This document shows, piece by piece, positions 53,014-61,615 of a DNA stretch of 64,000 nt. The stretch is taken from positions 1 to 64,000 of the forward strand of contig MVQI01000029.1 of NCBI GenBank assembly GCA_002067795.1. The letters are read 5' to 3'. Position numbers and translations under genes: made by a program. Source of the DNA: Methanosaeta sp. PtaB.Bin039. GTDB lineage: Archaea > Halobacteriota > Methanosarcinia > Methanotrichales > Methanotrichaceae. The notes below the pieces were generated by a model that was not told the origin of the DNA, made no database searches, and saw nothing but the letters and a program-made list of their open reading frames with translations. Each line of letters opens with the position of its first letter. The first letter of the stretch is position 1.

Positions 53014-53783
53014 TGCTACAGGGTCCTACCTCCGCAGACTTCCGCTTTCCCTCGTACTTATCCTTATCTTCCCGTCTTTATTCCAGTAAAGTGCGAGGAT
53101 GGCGCTCATAACTCGCGCTGGCTCCAGCAGAGCTACAAGTGGCCTTGCTACACCTCATCTTCTGCGGCACGCGGCTGTCCTGCTCTGTGAAGCTCGACCA
53201 CCTGGGCTTGCTCACCCTTCATCTCTGTCTGCTCCTGGGCACCCTGATAAGGTCTTTATGGTAGCTGACAAAAACCGCGGCAAAATAGAGCTGGGCGGAA
53301 AAATAGAGCCAAGACAAGCTGAGGATCGCTGTACCGAATCCCCATTATGAGGACTGATGAGTGAGGTCATATTTCCTTAATGAATTACATGTGACCGATA
53401 ATATAATGATCCTTTTTAAGTTCTAAGCTTTGTAACCTTAACGCCGCATCATGTGGGGAATAGATAGTTGTGACAGCCAATGGGTTTCGATTTGAGAGTC
53501 ACATATTCCCCAAATGTGGGGAATATAGTTCTCAGGTCACCGATAGCATGAGGCTATGTTTGGGATGACTATTCCCCAATCTTGCAGAGTTAAGATTTGT
53601 AAATTGTTATGTCGGAAAATAGTAGCAAATGACCCCTGCACCCCTCATGTTAAGGTTGCGTTCTTGCTCTCCGCCACTTAGGCTCAACTATTTCGCGCAA
53701 TTCCTGACCTCTGATAGAATTGCTATGACCAGACGGTCTTTGCTAGAATCGCAATCTTATACAAAAGATTGCAGGTAAAATTA
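53014..53783. other. Right edge of the BREX island
   Basis: An ATG overlapping the BrxA stop (TGATG, 53011-53015) opens a frame of only 32 codons, ending at 53111. A different frame stays open for a further stretch. This could be the stump of a lost downstream gene. From 53380 on it is AT-rich, with four copies of a GGGGAATA box. No intact gene is seen. Confidence 0.4.
53453..53578. repeat. Four GGGGAATA boxes in alternating orientation
   Basis: Copies: GTGGGGAATAG (53453-53463), TATTCCCC (53504-53511, reverse), GTGGGGAATA (53516-53525), CTATTCCCCA (53569-53578, reverse). Copies 2 and 3 form a palindrome (ATTCCCC-AAATGT-GGGGAAT). Copies 1 and 2 are extended by TGTGAC/GTCACA. The set can fold as two hairpins or bind a dimeric protein at two sites. 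Confidence 0.8.
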
Positions 53784-53880
53784 CGCCGAGGGTGAGATTC
53801 GAACTCACGAGACCCTTTCGAGTCACCAGCTTTCCAGGAGATCTCTCCAGGCTGGCGCCCTACCGCTAGACGACCTCGGC
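53784..53880 (-). tRNA. tRNA-Ser (GGA), with an apparent 13-nt intron
   Basis: Minus-strand cloverleaf: acceptor GCCGAGG/CCTCGGC, T arm GTGAG/CTCAC with TTCGAAT, a type II variable arm GACTC-GAAA-GGGTC (serine type), and anticodon stem CCAGC/GCTGG. Between the stem halves are 20 nt (53831-53850) instead of 7, so 13 nt are extra, consistent with an archaeal intron near position 37/38. The anticodon is GGA whichever exact splice point is used, because CTGGA occurs at both ends. It is the last gene on this strand before the BREX island. Confidence 0.85.
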
Positions 53881-53881
53881 A

Positions 53882-54913
53882 CTATCGCCTGTACTGACCA
53901 GGCTGCATCTTCCAGCGCCTGGGATAGATGCCCGTCTCCATTATGACCCTTTCGGTCGAGACCACCAGCCCTTGTCGGGCCTGATGCATATGACCGCTAT
54001 CCATAGCTGCCTTTCCAACAGCCACAGCCTCACCCTTAAGGGTGTACATGGCCACGACATCGCCCTGATTTATATCTGTTTCCAGGCTCAGCAGGCCTGG
54101 CGCGGCCAGGGGAGAGCCGTGGCATATGGCGTCAACTGCGCTGTCGGCTATGACCAGACGGGGCAGATGGGAGATGGCTCTCTCAACTGGAAATACCGCC
54201 TGGCGCAAAGCGCCCTCATCCCCGCCCTCCCGCCAGGCGAGATAGGCGTCCTTGAGCTGGTGCAGTGTCACCAATCCCTCGTCCTCGCTAAAAGGGCCAG
54301 CCCTCGTCCGGCGCAGCTCCTCCATATTTGCGCCGGTGCCAAAAACCAGACCCATATCGAAACACAGCTTGCGGATGTAGGTCCCTGCCTCGCATCCTAC
54401 CCGCATCAGAACCCTTGGGCCGTCGATCTCCAGCACCTGCAGATAATATATCTTCCTCGTGCGCAAAACCTTCGCCACGCTCGATTTCAGTGGCGGTCTC
54501 TGATATATCTCCCCAGTGAACTGCTGACAGACCTCAAGGACCCTCTTGCGGGGGACGGCCCCGTGCACGCGCATGAGGCAGATGTACTCCTTGCCGGCGG
54601 TAAGCAGTGTATCCATCACGCGCGTGGCATCCCCCAGAAGAACCGGCAGCACACCGGTCACCCGGGGATCGAGCGTTCCGCTGTGCCCGGCTTTCTCCAC
54701 CTCCAGGATGCGCTTGACCCAGGCCACAACCTCATGGCTGGTTGGCCCCGAGGTCTTGTCCAGGTTTATGGCCCCCAGACGCAGATGCCGCTCCATGCTC
54801 CTCTTCTCAGGCTCGGTCCCGTAAGAGGGATCGGTATGGCCCTTCTTGCGGACCAGAACCGACCTGACCCGCTGGGATGGAAGTATGGCCGAAGAACTGT
54901 CATCTGACTTCAT
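53882..54913 (-). CDS. truB: tRNA pseudouridine-55/rRNA pseudouridine synthase Cbf5
   Basis: Archaeal Cbf5/TruB: makes pseudouridine in tRNA and, with Nop10, Gar1 and L7Ae, in rRNA guided by H/ACA RNA. 343 residues from ATG 54913; a GTG 11 codons earlier is also in frame and overlaps cmk. The catalytic motif is KAGHSGTLDPRVTGVLPVLLG (Asp in the middle), then RVGCEAGTYIRKL, and a C-terminal PUA domain with IADSAVDAICHGSPLAAPGLLSLE and GDVVAMYTLKGEAVAVGKA. It is the last protein gene of the operon; stop at 53882 is 2 nt from the tRNA-Ser start. Confidence 0.95.
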   Translation of the reverse strand: MKSDDSSSAILPSQRVRSVLVRKKGHTDPSYGTEPEKRSMERHLRLGAINLDKTSGPTSHEVVAWVKRILEVEKAGHSGTLDPRVTGVLPVLLGDATRVMDTLLTAGKEYICLMRVHGAVPRKRVLEVCQQFTGEIYQRPPLKSSVAKVLRTRKIYYLQVLEIDGPRVLMRVGCEAGTYIRKLCFDMGLVFGTGANMEELRRTRAGPFSEDEGLVTLHQLKDAYLAWREGGDEGALRQAVFPVERAISHLPRLVIADSAVDAICHGSPLAAPGLLSLETDINQGDVVAMYTLKGEAVAVGKAAMDSGHMHQARQGLVVSTERVIMETGIYPRRWKMQPGQYRR

Positions 54914-54936
54914 GCCGCTCTCAGCAATACGGGATC

Positions 54937-55506
54937 TCAGGCCCACTGGGAACTGCTGCTTCGGCGAGCCCCCCGGCTAAGGCCCCCCTCCTCCAAGCAG
55001 CGCACGGCCGAAAGACTGATGGCCAGCGTGCCCTGCTCGTTCCAGCGATCGGTATCTATGACCAGATCGTAAACGGTACAGTCGTCCATATCGATGTTGT
55101 AGTACTTCTTGTACCGGCGGGCCTCGCACTCCTCCCTGGACCGCGACTCTGCGAGCGAATCCTCGAAGAGCTTGTTCTCCCGCCTGGCTATCCGCTCCGC
55201 CCGCACCCGCAGATCGGTCTTGAGCATGATCTTTAAGTCGGCCTCGAGGACGTGGCCGGAGAGCCGGCCTTCGAATATCCCGCCACCCTCCCTCGCCAGC
55301 TCCCTCTGGGCGTCGTCGATGAGATAATCGACCTCCGGCCCCTTCTCGGCAAGTCTGCCAAGCTCCTTTAGGGTGATGCCCTTCTCCGTGGCCATCCGGC
55401 GGAAGATCTCGCCCGAGTTCACGTAGCGAAGGCCCAGCTCTGCCGCAAGCGCCCTGGCGAGAGTGCTGGTCCCGGATCCAGGAGGACCACTGATAGTGAT
55501 TATCAT
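54937..55506 (-). CDS. cmk: Cytidylate kinase (archaeal type)
   Basis: Phosphorylates CMP and dCMP with ATP. It is 189 residues, start ATG 55506 overlapping the EMC3 gene stop as ATGA. P-loop ISGPPGSGTSTLARALAAELG, then the CMP-binding VNSGEIFRRMATEKGITLKELGRLAEKG, and the lid ERIARRENK. The open frame continues 126 codons upstream without similarity. Confidence 0.95.
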   Translation of the reverse strand: MIITISGPPGSGTSTLARALAAELGLRYVNSGEIFRRMATEKGITLKELGRLAEKGPEVDYLIDDAQRELAREGGGIFEGRLSGHVLEADLKIMLKTDLRVRAERIARRENKLFEDSLAESRSREECEARRYKKYYNIDMDDCTVYDLVIDTDRWNEQGTLAISLSAVRCLEEGGLSRGARRSSSSQWA

Positions 55507-56108
55507 TCCATACCGCCGATATCCAGCGCCTTTCTGATGAACTGAGAGACCGGGATTGAGCAGACGAAGTACCAGTAGAACCAGTAGAGAATCGGCCCAA
55601 GCACAACGTTGTTTATGGACTGCTCCCCCCAGAAGGGAAACGTCATCATGATTGTGTTGTTGTGGATGTACAGGTATAGCCACATGAACAGGGGTATCGA
55701 GACGATGCCGATGTAGGCCATCGGCTTGAACTGCATCTTCATCATCTTGCCCTGATCTCCCATCATCTCCAGCTGCTGACGCTGCAGATGCTGAACCCTG
55801 GCCTGGTCTCCGGCAAGCTGAGCTGCCCGCATCTCCCCCTGGAATGACTTCATCCGGACCTGCTGCTCGCGCAGGAACTCCCAATCCATCGTGTACTTCT
55901 GGATCAGGGTGGCGTAGAGGCCGGTTATGGCCGCCAGCACGAAGATCACCATTGAGAAGGGGAGGGTGGCGGGAAGCCAGCCGAGCAGGGGCTCCATAAA
56001 AGCCCCTATGGTGTCCCTGAACTCCGCGCTCACCATTATCCCCACGGTAAGTGCAAGGCCCAATCCCAGTGCCAGGTTCTCCACGGACTCGCTCAGCTTG
56101 GAGTTCAT
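55503..56108 (-). CDS. EMC3/DUF106 membrane-protein insertase
   Basis: A 201-residue member of the Oxa1/YidC superfamily (archaeal Ylp1/DUF106). Three TM regions: about 15-30, 50-70 and 125-190 with two helices. The cytosolic coiled coil between TM1 and TM2 carries EFLREQQVRMKSFQGEMRAAQLAGD, followed by MMGDQGKMMKMQFKPMAY, the Met-rich loop typical of the family. It helps insert membrane proteins beside SecY. It overlaps secY by 4 nt, showing translational coupling. Confidence 0.92.
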   Translation of the reverse strand: MNSKLSESVENLALGLGLALTVGIMVSAEFRDTIGAFMEPLLGWLPATLPFSMVIFVLAAITGLYATLIQKYTMDWEFLREQQVRMKSFQGEMRAAQLAGDQARVQHLQRQQLEMMGDQGKMMKMQFKPMAYIGIVSIPLFMWLYLYIHNNTIMMTFPFWGEQSINNVVLGPILYWFYWYFVCSIPVSQFIRKALDIGGME

Positions 56109-57718
56109 GCGCTCTCTCCGAATATGCGCTGCATCATCGGGTACATCTCCTGTATCTGCTCGCTGGCGATCTGCTCATAGAGCCGATACATGATGGAGAC
56201 TGTAAGCAGCAGACCGGTTCCTCCCGCACCTCCCAGGGTTCCCAGAAGGCTTGCCACGACGGTCAGCAGCCCGATTATGACGCCGCCAATCACCGTCACC
56301 TTCGGGATATACCGATCCATCAGCCGCTCGATGCTTGCCGGATTTCTGCGGTAGCCGGGGATCTGAAGGCCGGATGCATGGATCTTGGCTGCCACAGACT
56401 TGGCTCCCATGCCGGTCGTCTCGATCCAGAATATGGCGAATATTATGCCTCCAACGATCAGAAATGCGGCATCTATCAGCACATGAAGCCCGATCTGCCA
56501 GCCGGCGATCGGACTTAACCCCAGCTCCACCATCCCCGGATTGGATTGGGATACCATGGAAGGTATCCAGTCGCTCGGACCGTTGAGAGGAGAGAGGTAG
56601 TACATCATGCCCGAAATTGGTTGAGGTGAAGTGGCGCTTATGGCTGCTCCAGTGACATCGTTGAACTTGGCCTCGGAGATGAAGGTCCCAAGCCAGGACT
56701 GGTATGCGGTGTAGACCGTCCGCACTCCTTCAACCGTTGTTGTGGCAGTGGTCACCTCGCCCAGTTTTGCAGTCAACAGCGACCCAAGCATCTCGATGTT
56801 GGCCTGAAGCGCCCTGACCAGGATCATTGGAAGGACGCTGGCGTAAACGAGCTTCACTGGGAAGCGCCCCCGAGCTCCCCTCACCCGGCTGTGGGCAAGG
56901 GGGATCTCGATGCGTGTGGACTCAACCAGGACTACCAGCAGTATTATGGCGATCGTTGAGATGAGGGCCAAAACCCCGCCGGTGACTAAGATGAACCTGA
57001 TGCCTTCAGACGTGAATATCGTGTCCAGACCGATCAGGTTCTCCTTGATTATGAAGAACCACTTGGGGATTATGCCTATGGGCAGTCCCTCGTCGCCACG
57101 GGCCCAGTTGAACAGCCCGGTGATCAGTTGCTGGCTGACTCCAGCCACGATGAACAGGCCCACTCCAGATCCGATACCCCATTTGGAGACAACCTCATCC
57201 ATATACAGGATCAGGACGCCGCCCACACAGACCTGAAGGAATATCAGCATGGTAATCATGCCAGGGGAGACGCCCAGCATGTTGGCCAGGTTCAGATCCG
57301 GGAGGAGGTAGCCGCCGAATACCTGGGGAAGGGCCTCGACTGCGATCATCACGAATACCAGGGCTTTTTGCGTCCCCTGAAAGACAGCCTGGTCACGCGG
57401 GTCACGCAGGTTGAGCTTGATTATATCGGCACCCACCAGCAGCTGAAGCACGATGGACGCGGTGACTATAGGGCCGATGCCCAGGAGCACCAAAGAGCCG
57501 AAAGATCCGGCGAAGAATGCCCGGTACATGCCGAAGATATCGATGGATTCCTTCGACAGGCCGAATAGAGGTATGTTGGATAAGACGAAATATAGGAGGA
57601 GGACCCCGAGGGTCCATGTCAACTTCCTCTTGAAGTGGACGTGGCCGGTCGGCCGCACCACTGCGGGAAGCCTCCTCACATAGGGCTCGATGGCGTAGAA
57701 GAAGCTTTGCTGGTTCAT
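56105..57718 (-). CDS. secY: Preprotein translocase subunit SecY
   Basis: A 537-residue central channel of the Sec translocon with ten TM segments. Features: N-terminal YVRRLPAVVRPTGHVHFKRKLTWTLGVLL, plug region GLSKESIDIFGMYRAFF, TM-rich core, and the SecY signature in TM5-6 (KWGIGSGVGLFIVAGVSQQLI). Compared with bacterial SecY it has the long extracellular loop between TM7 and TM8 (about 305-375) typical of archaea. Overlaps uL15 by ATGA. Confidence 0.96.
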   Translation of the reverse strand: MNQQSFFYAIEPYVRRLPAVVRPTGHVHFKRKLTWTLGVLLLYFVLSNIPLFGLSKESIDIFGMYRAFFAGSFGSLVLLGIGPIVTASIVLQLLVGADIIKLNLRDPRDQAVFQGTQKALVFVMIAVEALPQVFGGYLLPDLNLANMLGVSPGMITMLIFLQVCVGGVLILYMDEVVSKWGIGSGVGLFIVAGVSQQLITGLFNWARGDEGLPIGIIPKWFFIIKENLIGLDTIFTSEGIRFILVTGGVLALISTIAIILLVVLVESTRIEIPLAHSRVRGARGRFPVKLVYASVLPMILVRALQANIEMLGSLLTAKLGEVTTATTTVEGVRTVYTAYQSWLGTFISEAKFNDVTGAAISATSPQPISGMMYYLSPLNGPSDWIPSMVSQSNPGMVELGLSPIAGWQIGLHVLIDAAFLIVGGIIFAIFWIETTGMGAKSVAAKIHASGLQIPGYRRNPASIERLMDRYIPKVTVIGGVIIGLLTVVASLLGTLGGAGGTGLLLTVSIMYRLYEQIASEQIQEMYPMMQRIFGESA

Positions 57719-58092
57719 AGTACCACTACTTCACCGCCGGCTGCTTCGATCTTGCTCTTGGCAGAGCCAGAGAAGGCAGAAGCGCTGACAGCGAGCCGGC
57801 GGGTTACCCTGCCCCGCCCCAGAACCTTGACCCCGTTAAGCTCCACCTTGCCTTCAGGGCTGACCATCTGGTCCAGCATGCCGACATTGACGGTATCCAG
57901 CTCCTCACGGCAGCCATGAATCGTGAAACCGTGACTGCCCATCTGGTCTCCGCGCATGATGGAGCGGACCCAGTGATGCTTGCAGTTCCCCGCATTGCCC
58001 CGGCCGCCTCTGGAGCCTCCGCCCCTCTGGTTCTTGTGCTTTCCGTGATAGGTCCTGTGACCACGGCCCTTCTTGGTGTGCTCTTTGACCAT
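57715..58092 (-). CDS. rpl15: 50S ribosomal protein uL15
   Basis: 125 residues. The N-terminal GGGSRGGRGNAGNCKHHW is the glycine-rich RNA-binding stretch. The C-terminal half has VKVLGRGRVTRRLAVSASAFSGSAKSKIEAAGGEVVVL, the conserved fold. Somewhat shorter than typical archaeal uL15. Stop overlaps secY. Confidence 0.93.
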   Translation of the reverse strand: MVKEHTKKGRGHRTYHGKHKNQRGGGSRGGRGNAGNCKHHWVRSIMRGDQMGSHGFTIHGCREELDTVNVGMLDQMVSPEGKVELNGVKVLGRGRVTRRLAVSASAFSGSAKSKIEAAGGEVVVL

Positions 58093-58096
58093 GATA

Positions 58097-58552
58097 CTAC
58101 CTCATCTTGACGATAAGATCGGCTATGGTGTCGTGGTAGCCGAGTTCGCCACCTTCCTTCACGGATTTCTTTATTCCGTCGTGGCCTTTTCTGGGCGGGT
58201 GAAGCCGGAATACCGGCTTGATACCGTAGTCCCTGAGGCTCGCAGCCCCGGATGTGACCGCCGCTGCCAGCTCCTTGATGCTCCTGTATGGGGTGACCTG
58301 GCTGACGACAGAGTCGCTCAGGCGGCGGTTGCCGCTCAGTCTTCCCCGCTTCTCCAGCAGCATGGCCACGAGATCGGCATCCACCTGGCCCCAGGCAACG
58401 AAGTCCTTCACTACCTGGATCATCCCACGGTAGTGTTCGTCCTCCCTCACCACGACGCAGTGATTGATCCTGTCCAGATGCAGCATGCTCAGGGTATCCT
58501 TGATATCCGGCTTGGTGTTTACACCGCCCCGGAGCCTGATTATGGCATACAT
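58097..58552 (-). CDS. rpl30: 50S ribosomal protein uL30
   Basis: 151 residues from ATG 58552; the frame begins TTG 58558, but GAGGTC is 6 nt before the ATG. IIRLRGGVNTKPDIKDTLSML is the uL30 core; the rest (about 65-150) is the archaeal/eukaryal extension with RLHPPRKGHDGIK. Confidence 0.93.
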   Translation of the reverse strand: MYAIIRLRGGVNTKPDIKDTLSMLHLDRINHCVVVREDEHYRGMIQVVKDFVAWGQVDADLVAMLLEKRGRLSGNRRLSDSVVSQVTPYRSIKELAAAVTSGAASLRDYGIKPVFRLHPPRKGHDGIKKSVKEGGELGYHDTIADLIVKMR

Positions 58553-58554
58553 CG

Positions 58555-59169
58555 TCAAGACCTCACAGTGACCGTGCTACATAGAGCGTTATAGGTGGCC
58601 TTGGCGAAATTCAGGGTTGTCCTGGTGGAGCCTTCCGTCCTGGTCCATACGTCCCGGATCCCGGCCATCTCCATTACCTTCCTGGCTGTGTCGCCTGCCG
58701 CCAGGCCGAGTCCCCTGGGCGCCGGGATCAGGAAGATCCGGACCGATCCGGACTCCCCCAGCACCTCGAAGGGAACGGTGTGCACCTGGCCGCAGCCGCA
58801 CTCCCAGCTGCCGCAGCCCCTCTTGATCTTAATCATGTTCAGCTTGGCGTCTTCGATGCCCTTCTTGATGGCTCCGCCAACCTGAACGCCCTTTCCCTGG
58901 CCCAGGCCCAAGTATCCGTCCTTGTTGCCGACAATGACCGTGGTCCTGAACTTGACCCGGCGGCCGGAGTCGGTCATCCTCTGGACCATGTTGATGTCCA
59001 GCACCTCGTCCTCCAGGCCCGGGATGAGCATATCGATGATCTGTGGCTCTTTTATTGGGAGACCAGATCCCATGGCCTCGTCGAAAGTGGTAACCTGCCC
59101 TTCATAGACCAGCTTACCCAGCCTCGTGCGGGGGATCCACTCCTCGGCCTCATACCGCTGCTTCTTCAT
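58555..59169 (-). CDS. rps5: 30S ribosomal protein uS5
   Basis: 204 residues. [16 protein letters not shown] and the S5 core [23 protein letters not shown], then the C-terminal [35 protein letters not shown]. Involved in decoding fidelity on the small subunit. Confidence 0.95.
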   Translation of the reverse strand: MKKQRYEAEEWIPRTRLGKLVYEGQVTTFDEAMGSGLPIKEPQIIDMLIPGLEDEVLDINMVQRMTDSGRRVKFRTTVIVGNKDGYLGLGQGKGVQVGGAIKKGIEDAKLNMIKIKRGCGSWECGCGQVHTVPFEVLGESGSVRIFLIPAPRGLGLAAGDTARKVMEMAGIRDVWTRTEGSTRTTLNFAKATYNALCSTVTVRS

Positions 59170-59173
59170 CCCA

Positions 59174-59683
59174 TCACCTCAATATGTTCTCGCGCGCTGT
59201 CTCGAACTGAGCCACAACATCAGCGCCGGTATACTCCTTGATCTCCTCGCCCCGGATCCTCTCGTCAGAGGGGAATATCTCCGGGTTGTGTGGCACATCT
59301 GCCCCTGCATCCACCACGCCCTTCAAGGCCGAGTAGATCCGCCCGCCCCTCGTGCTGGCGTGAAGTCCGATGTCCAGCACGCCGTTTTCCTGGCCCAGTG
59401 CCAGCATCTTCTTTCCGAAGAGCAGGCCGGTGAGGTAGGCCGCTGGCAGGTTGCCGGTATTGTGGGAGAATCCCAGATCCCGGAGCTCCTGGGAGGTAAC
59501 TGTCAGGAGGGTCTTATCCCCGCCCAGTTCCGCCACGACCAGCTGGATGGTGACGTTTGCGTTGCTCTTCCGGATCACCACCCGGGGCGTCTTGGACAGA
59601 ATAAGCCTGTATCTGACGTGATAGTTGGTCTTGCCCTCTCTCCGCCTTCGGAAGGGCACTTTGTATCTAGGTCCTGTCGCCAT
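59174..59683 (-). CDS. rpl18: 50S ribosomal protein uL18
   Basis: 169 residues. Start [21 protein letters not shown] at 59683, with GGAGTGA upstream; MNES would extend it to 59695. Binds 5S r[27 protein letters not shown] and [20 protein letters not shown] are the core. Confidence 0.94.
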   Translation of the reverse strand: MATGPRYKVPFRRRREGKTNYHVRYRLILSKTPRVVIRKSNANVTIQLVVAELGGDKTLLTVTSQELRDLGFSHNTGNLPAAYLTGLLFGKKMLALGQENGVLDIGLHASTRGGRIYSALKGVVDAGADVPHNPEIFPSDERIRGEEIKEYTGADVVAQFETARENILR

Positions 59684-59687
59684 GGAC

Positions 59688-60149
59688 TCATTCACTCCTG
59701 ATGAGGCCTTTGGCCTTGACGTACGCGCTCAGATGGGCGGTGCTGCGGTACTCTCCACCCTTGGCTTTGCGGTAAAGCATCCGGTAGGAATGCCGGTCAA
59801 TGGCACCACCATCCCTCATCTCCCGCAGCTTGCGGCGCAAAGCCCTGATCTTGGACATCCATTGATCCTTTCCAGGGTTCCTGGCGCCTTTGCAGCCTTT
59901 CCTGTGACCTGGCCCCTTGCAGTGACCGTAGGCCCGCTTGGCTGCCCGTGCCCGGTATCTGGCCCTGCTGTTGCCTTTCTTTGGCTTTGCCTTGATGTTG
60001 CCGGCTTCGATCTGGGCCCTGATATCGTCCCGGGTTATGGCGTCGGTGAGGTCGCCTGCCACCTCAGGATCGGGATTGACCCAGACCCTGCTCTTGCCCA
60101 CACCAAGCTCGCTGGCAGCGAGCCTTTTCTGAGTGGAGAAGTCAGGCAT
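59688..60149 (-). CDS. rpl19e: 50S ribosomal protein eL19
   Basis: 153 residues. SELGVGKSRVWVNPDPEVAGDLTDAITRDDIRAQIEAGNI and the basic RYRARAAKRAYGHCKGPGHRKG are typical of eL19 in archaea and eukaryotes. Overlaps eL32 by 8 nt. Confidence 0.95.
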   Translation of the reverse strand: MPDFSTQKRLAASELGVGKSRVWVNPDPEVAGDLTDAITRDDIRAQIEAGNIKAKPKKGNSRARYRARAAKRAYGHCKGPGHRKGCKGARNPGKDQWMSKIRALRRKLREMRDGGAIDRHSYRMLYRKAKGGEYRSTAHLSAYVKAKGLIRSE

Positions 60150-60534
60150 TCTTCTTGCCTCCCGTCTTGGCGTTGAGTATCTTCAACTTCATCTCGCGGG
60201 CAGCAGCCTCGATCTTCACCCTCTTTCGCATGCCGACGGTGCCGGCGATGCGAACTGCGTGCCCTTCGGCCCCTTTCAGGTCGCCCAGGCAGTGCACGAG
60301 CAGCTCCGGAAATCCGCTTGGGTGATACCCGCGTACTGCCTGTGGGCTGCCGTAACCCGGCCGCACCAGGGCGCCTTTGGCTGAGACCTGCTGGCGGAGC
60401 TTGTTGTGCAGGCCCCGGGGCTTGCGCCAGCTGTCGCCAAGCCTTGCTTTCTTGTGGGAGTCATGGCGCCGGAAGGCCGGCTTCTTGGCCTTCTGCCTGG
60501 CCCTCACCTTGAGCAATCTCTCCATGATGGTCAC
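60142..60534 (-). CDS. rpl32e: 50S ribosomal protein eL32
   Basis: 130 residues. PAFRRHDSHKKARLGDSWRKPRGLHNKLRQQ is the eL32 signature; end KTGGKKNA. GTG start overlaps the uL6 stop (GTGA). Unique to archaea and eukaryotes. Confidence 0.95.
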   Translation of the reverse strand: MTIMERLLKVRARQKAKKPAFRRHDSHKKARLGDSWRKPRGLHNKLRQQVSAKGALVRPGYGSPQAVRGYHPSGFPELLVHCLGDLKGAEGHAVRIAGTVGMRKRVKIEAAAREMKLKILNAKTGGKKNA

Positions 60535-61061
60535 CTCTTGTCCACCAGGTATATCCCATCCTGGAAGATCCTGACATCGAATCCCCGGACCCTGGTGGCT
60601 TGCTCGATATTGGCCATGGTCTGGCCCACGCTCTCCTTGTCTATCCCCCGGATGAATACCTCGTCCTTGCCCAGCTCCACCTTGGCGCTGCCGTTTATCT
60701 TGGCTGTGCGGGACTTTCTCTCACCCAGGAAGTTGTTGATTATCACTTCTTTATCCGTTGCCTTGAGCTGGATGGGGAAGTGGGAATAGACCACCTTCAT
60801 CCTGTACTCAAAGCCATCGGTGACACCCTTGATCATGTTCTCGACATGCGCAGCCAGCGTACCTATGACGGCCCTCTGCTGCTTTCTGTCTATATGGGAG
60901 GTCACCACCAGCTCGGAGTCCTCTTTTCGGATCTCGACTCCGGGGAAGACCAGGTCTCGGGAGAGCTCGCCCTTGGCACCCTTGACGGTGACCTTTTTGC
61001 CCTCCACCGTGAGGGCGACACCCTCAGGGACCTTGACCCTCCGTTCCACCTCTTTGACCAT
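60531..61061 (-). CDS. rpl6: 50S ribosomal protein uL6
   Basis: 176 residues, two similar alpha/beta domains. VERRVKVPEGVALTVEGKKVTVKGAKGELSRD and the second-domain RVRGFDVRIFQDGIYLVDKR. Sits near the factor-binding site of the large subunit. Confidence 0.96.
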   Translation of the reverse strand: MVKEVERRVKVPEGVALTVEGKKVTVKGAKGELSRDLVFPGVEIRKEDSELVVTSHIDRKQQRAVIGTLAAHVENMIKGVTDGFEYRMKVVYSHFPIQLKATDKEVIINNFLGERKSRTAKINGSAKVELGKDEVFIRGIDKESVGQTMANIEQATRVRGFDVRIFQDGIYLVDKR

Positions 61062-61069
61062 GAGACCAC

Positions 61070-61459
61070 CTAATATACATAGGCCAGCAGATGCCCACCA
61101 ACACCTCGCGCCCTGGCATCGGTGTGTGGGATAACCCCCTGGCTGGTGCTTAGTATCAGCACCCCGAAGTTCCTAGCCGGGAGAAAACGCTTCTCCCACT
61201 TCTCCAGTTCGGCGACCCGAGAGGCAAACCGGGGCTTGATCACACCACAGCGGTTGATCCTGCCCAGGAGCTTGACCCTGAACATTCCGGACTTACCATC
61301 GTCGACGAACTCGAACTCTCCGATGTACCCGAGATCGGCCATGACCTTCAAAGTCATGCCGATGAGCTTGGACGCTGGCTTGATGACGCACTCGGCCTTG
61401 CCGACGTCTTCTGCATTCTTGATCGTGGACATCGCATCAGCGAGCGGATCCAGTAACAT
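61070..61459 (-). CDS. rps8: 30S ribosomal protein uS8
   Basis: 129 residues from ATG 61459, with GGTGAGGT just before it; the GTG at 61468 is in frame. [18 protein letters not shown] and the C-terminal [28 protein letters not shown] match archaeal uS8. Ends 8 nt before the uL6 start. Confidence 0.95.
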   Translation of the reverse strand: MLLDPLADAMSTIKNAEDVGKAECVIKPASKLIGMTLKVMADLGYIGEFEFVDDGKSGMFRVKLLGRINRCGVIKPRFASRVAELEKWEKRFLPARNFGVLILSTSQGVIPHTDARARGVGGHLLAYVY

Positions 61460-61468
61460 AAACCTCAC

Positions 61469-61615
61469 CTAAGAGTATTTCTCGAAGCCCATCTCCCGGG
61501 CAATCTCTCTGAAGCACTGCCTGCAGAGGTATATTCCATATTTTCTGATCAGGCCTGGCTTTCTGCCGCAGCGCCTGCACTGGTTGGCGCCTCTACCAAA
61601 GGCTCTCTTCTTCAT
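61469..61615 (-). CDS. rps14: 30S ribosomal protein uS14 (zinc-binding)
   Basis: A 48-residue protein too short to stand out by length. [20 protein letters not shown] begins it, followed by [20 protein letters not shown] and GFEKYS. CRRC and CRQC supply the zinc site. ATG 61615 overlaps the uL5 stop by ATGA, and the gene stops just before the uS8 ribosome site. Its place between uL5 and uS8 is the conserved archaeal order. Confidence 0.96.
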   Translation of the reverse strand: MKKRAFGRGANQCRRCGRKPGLIRKYGIYLCRQCFREIAREMGFEKYS

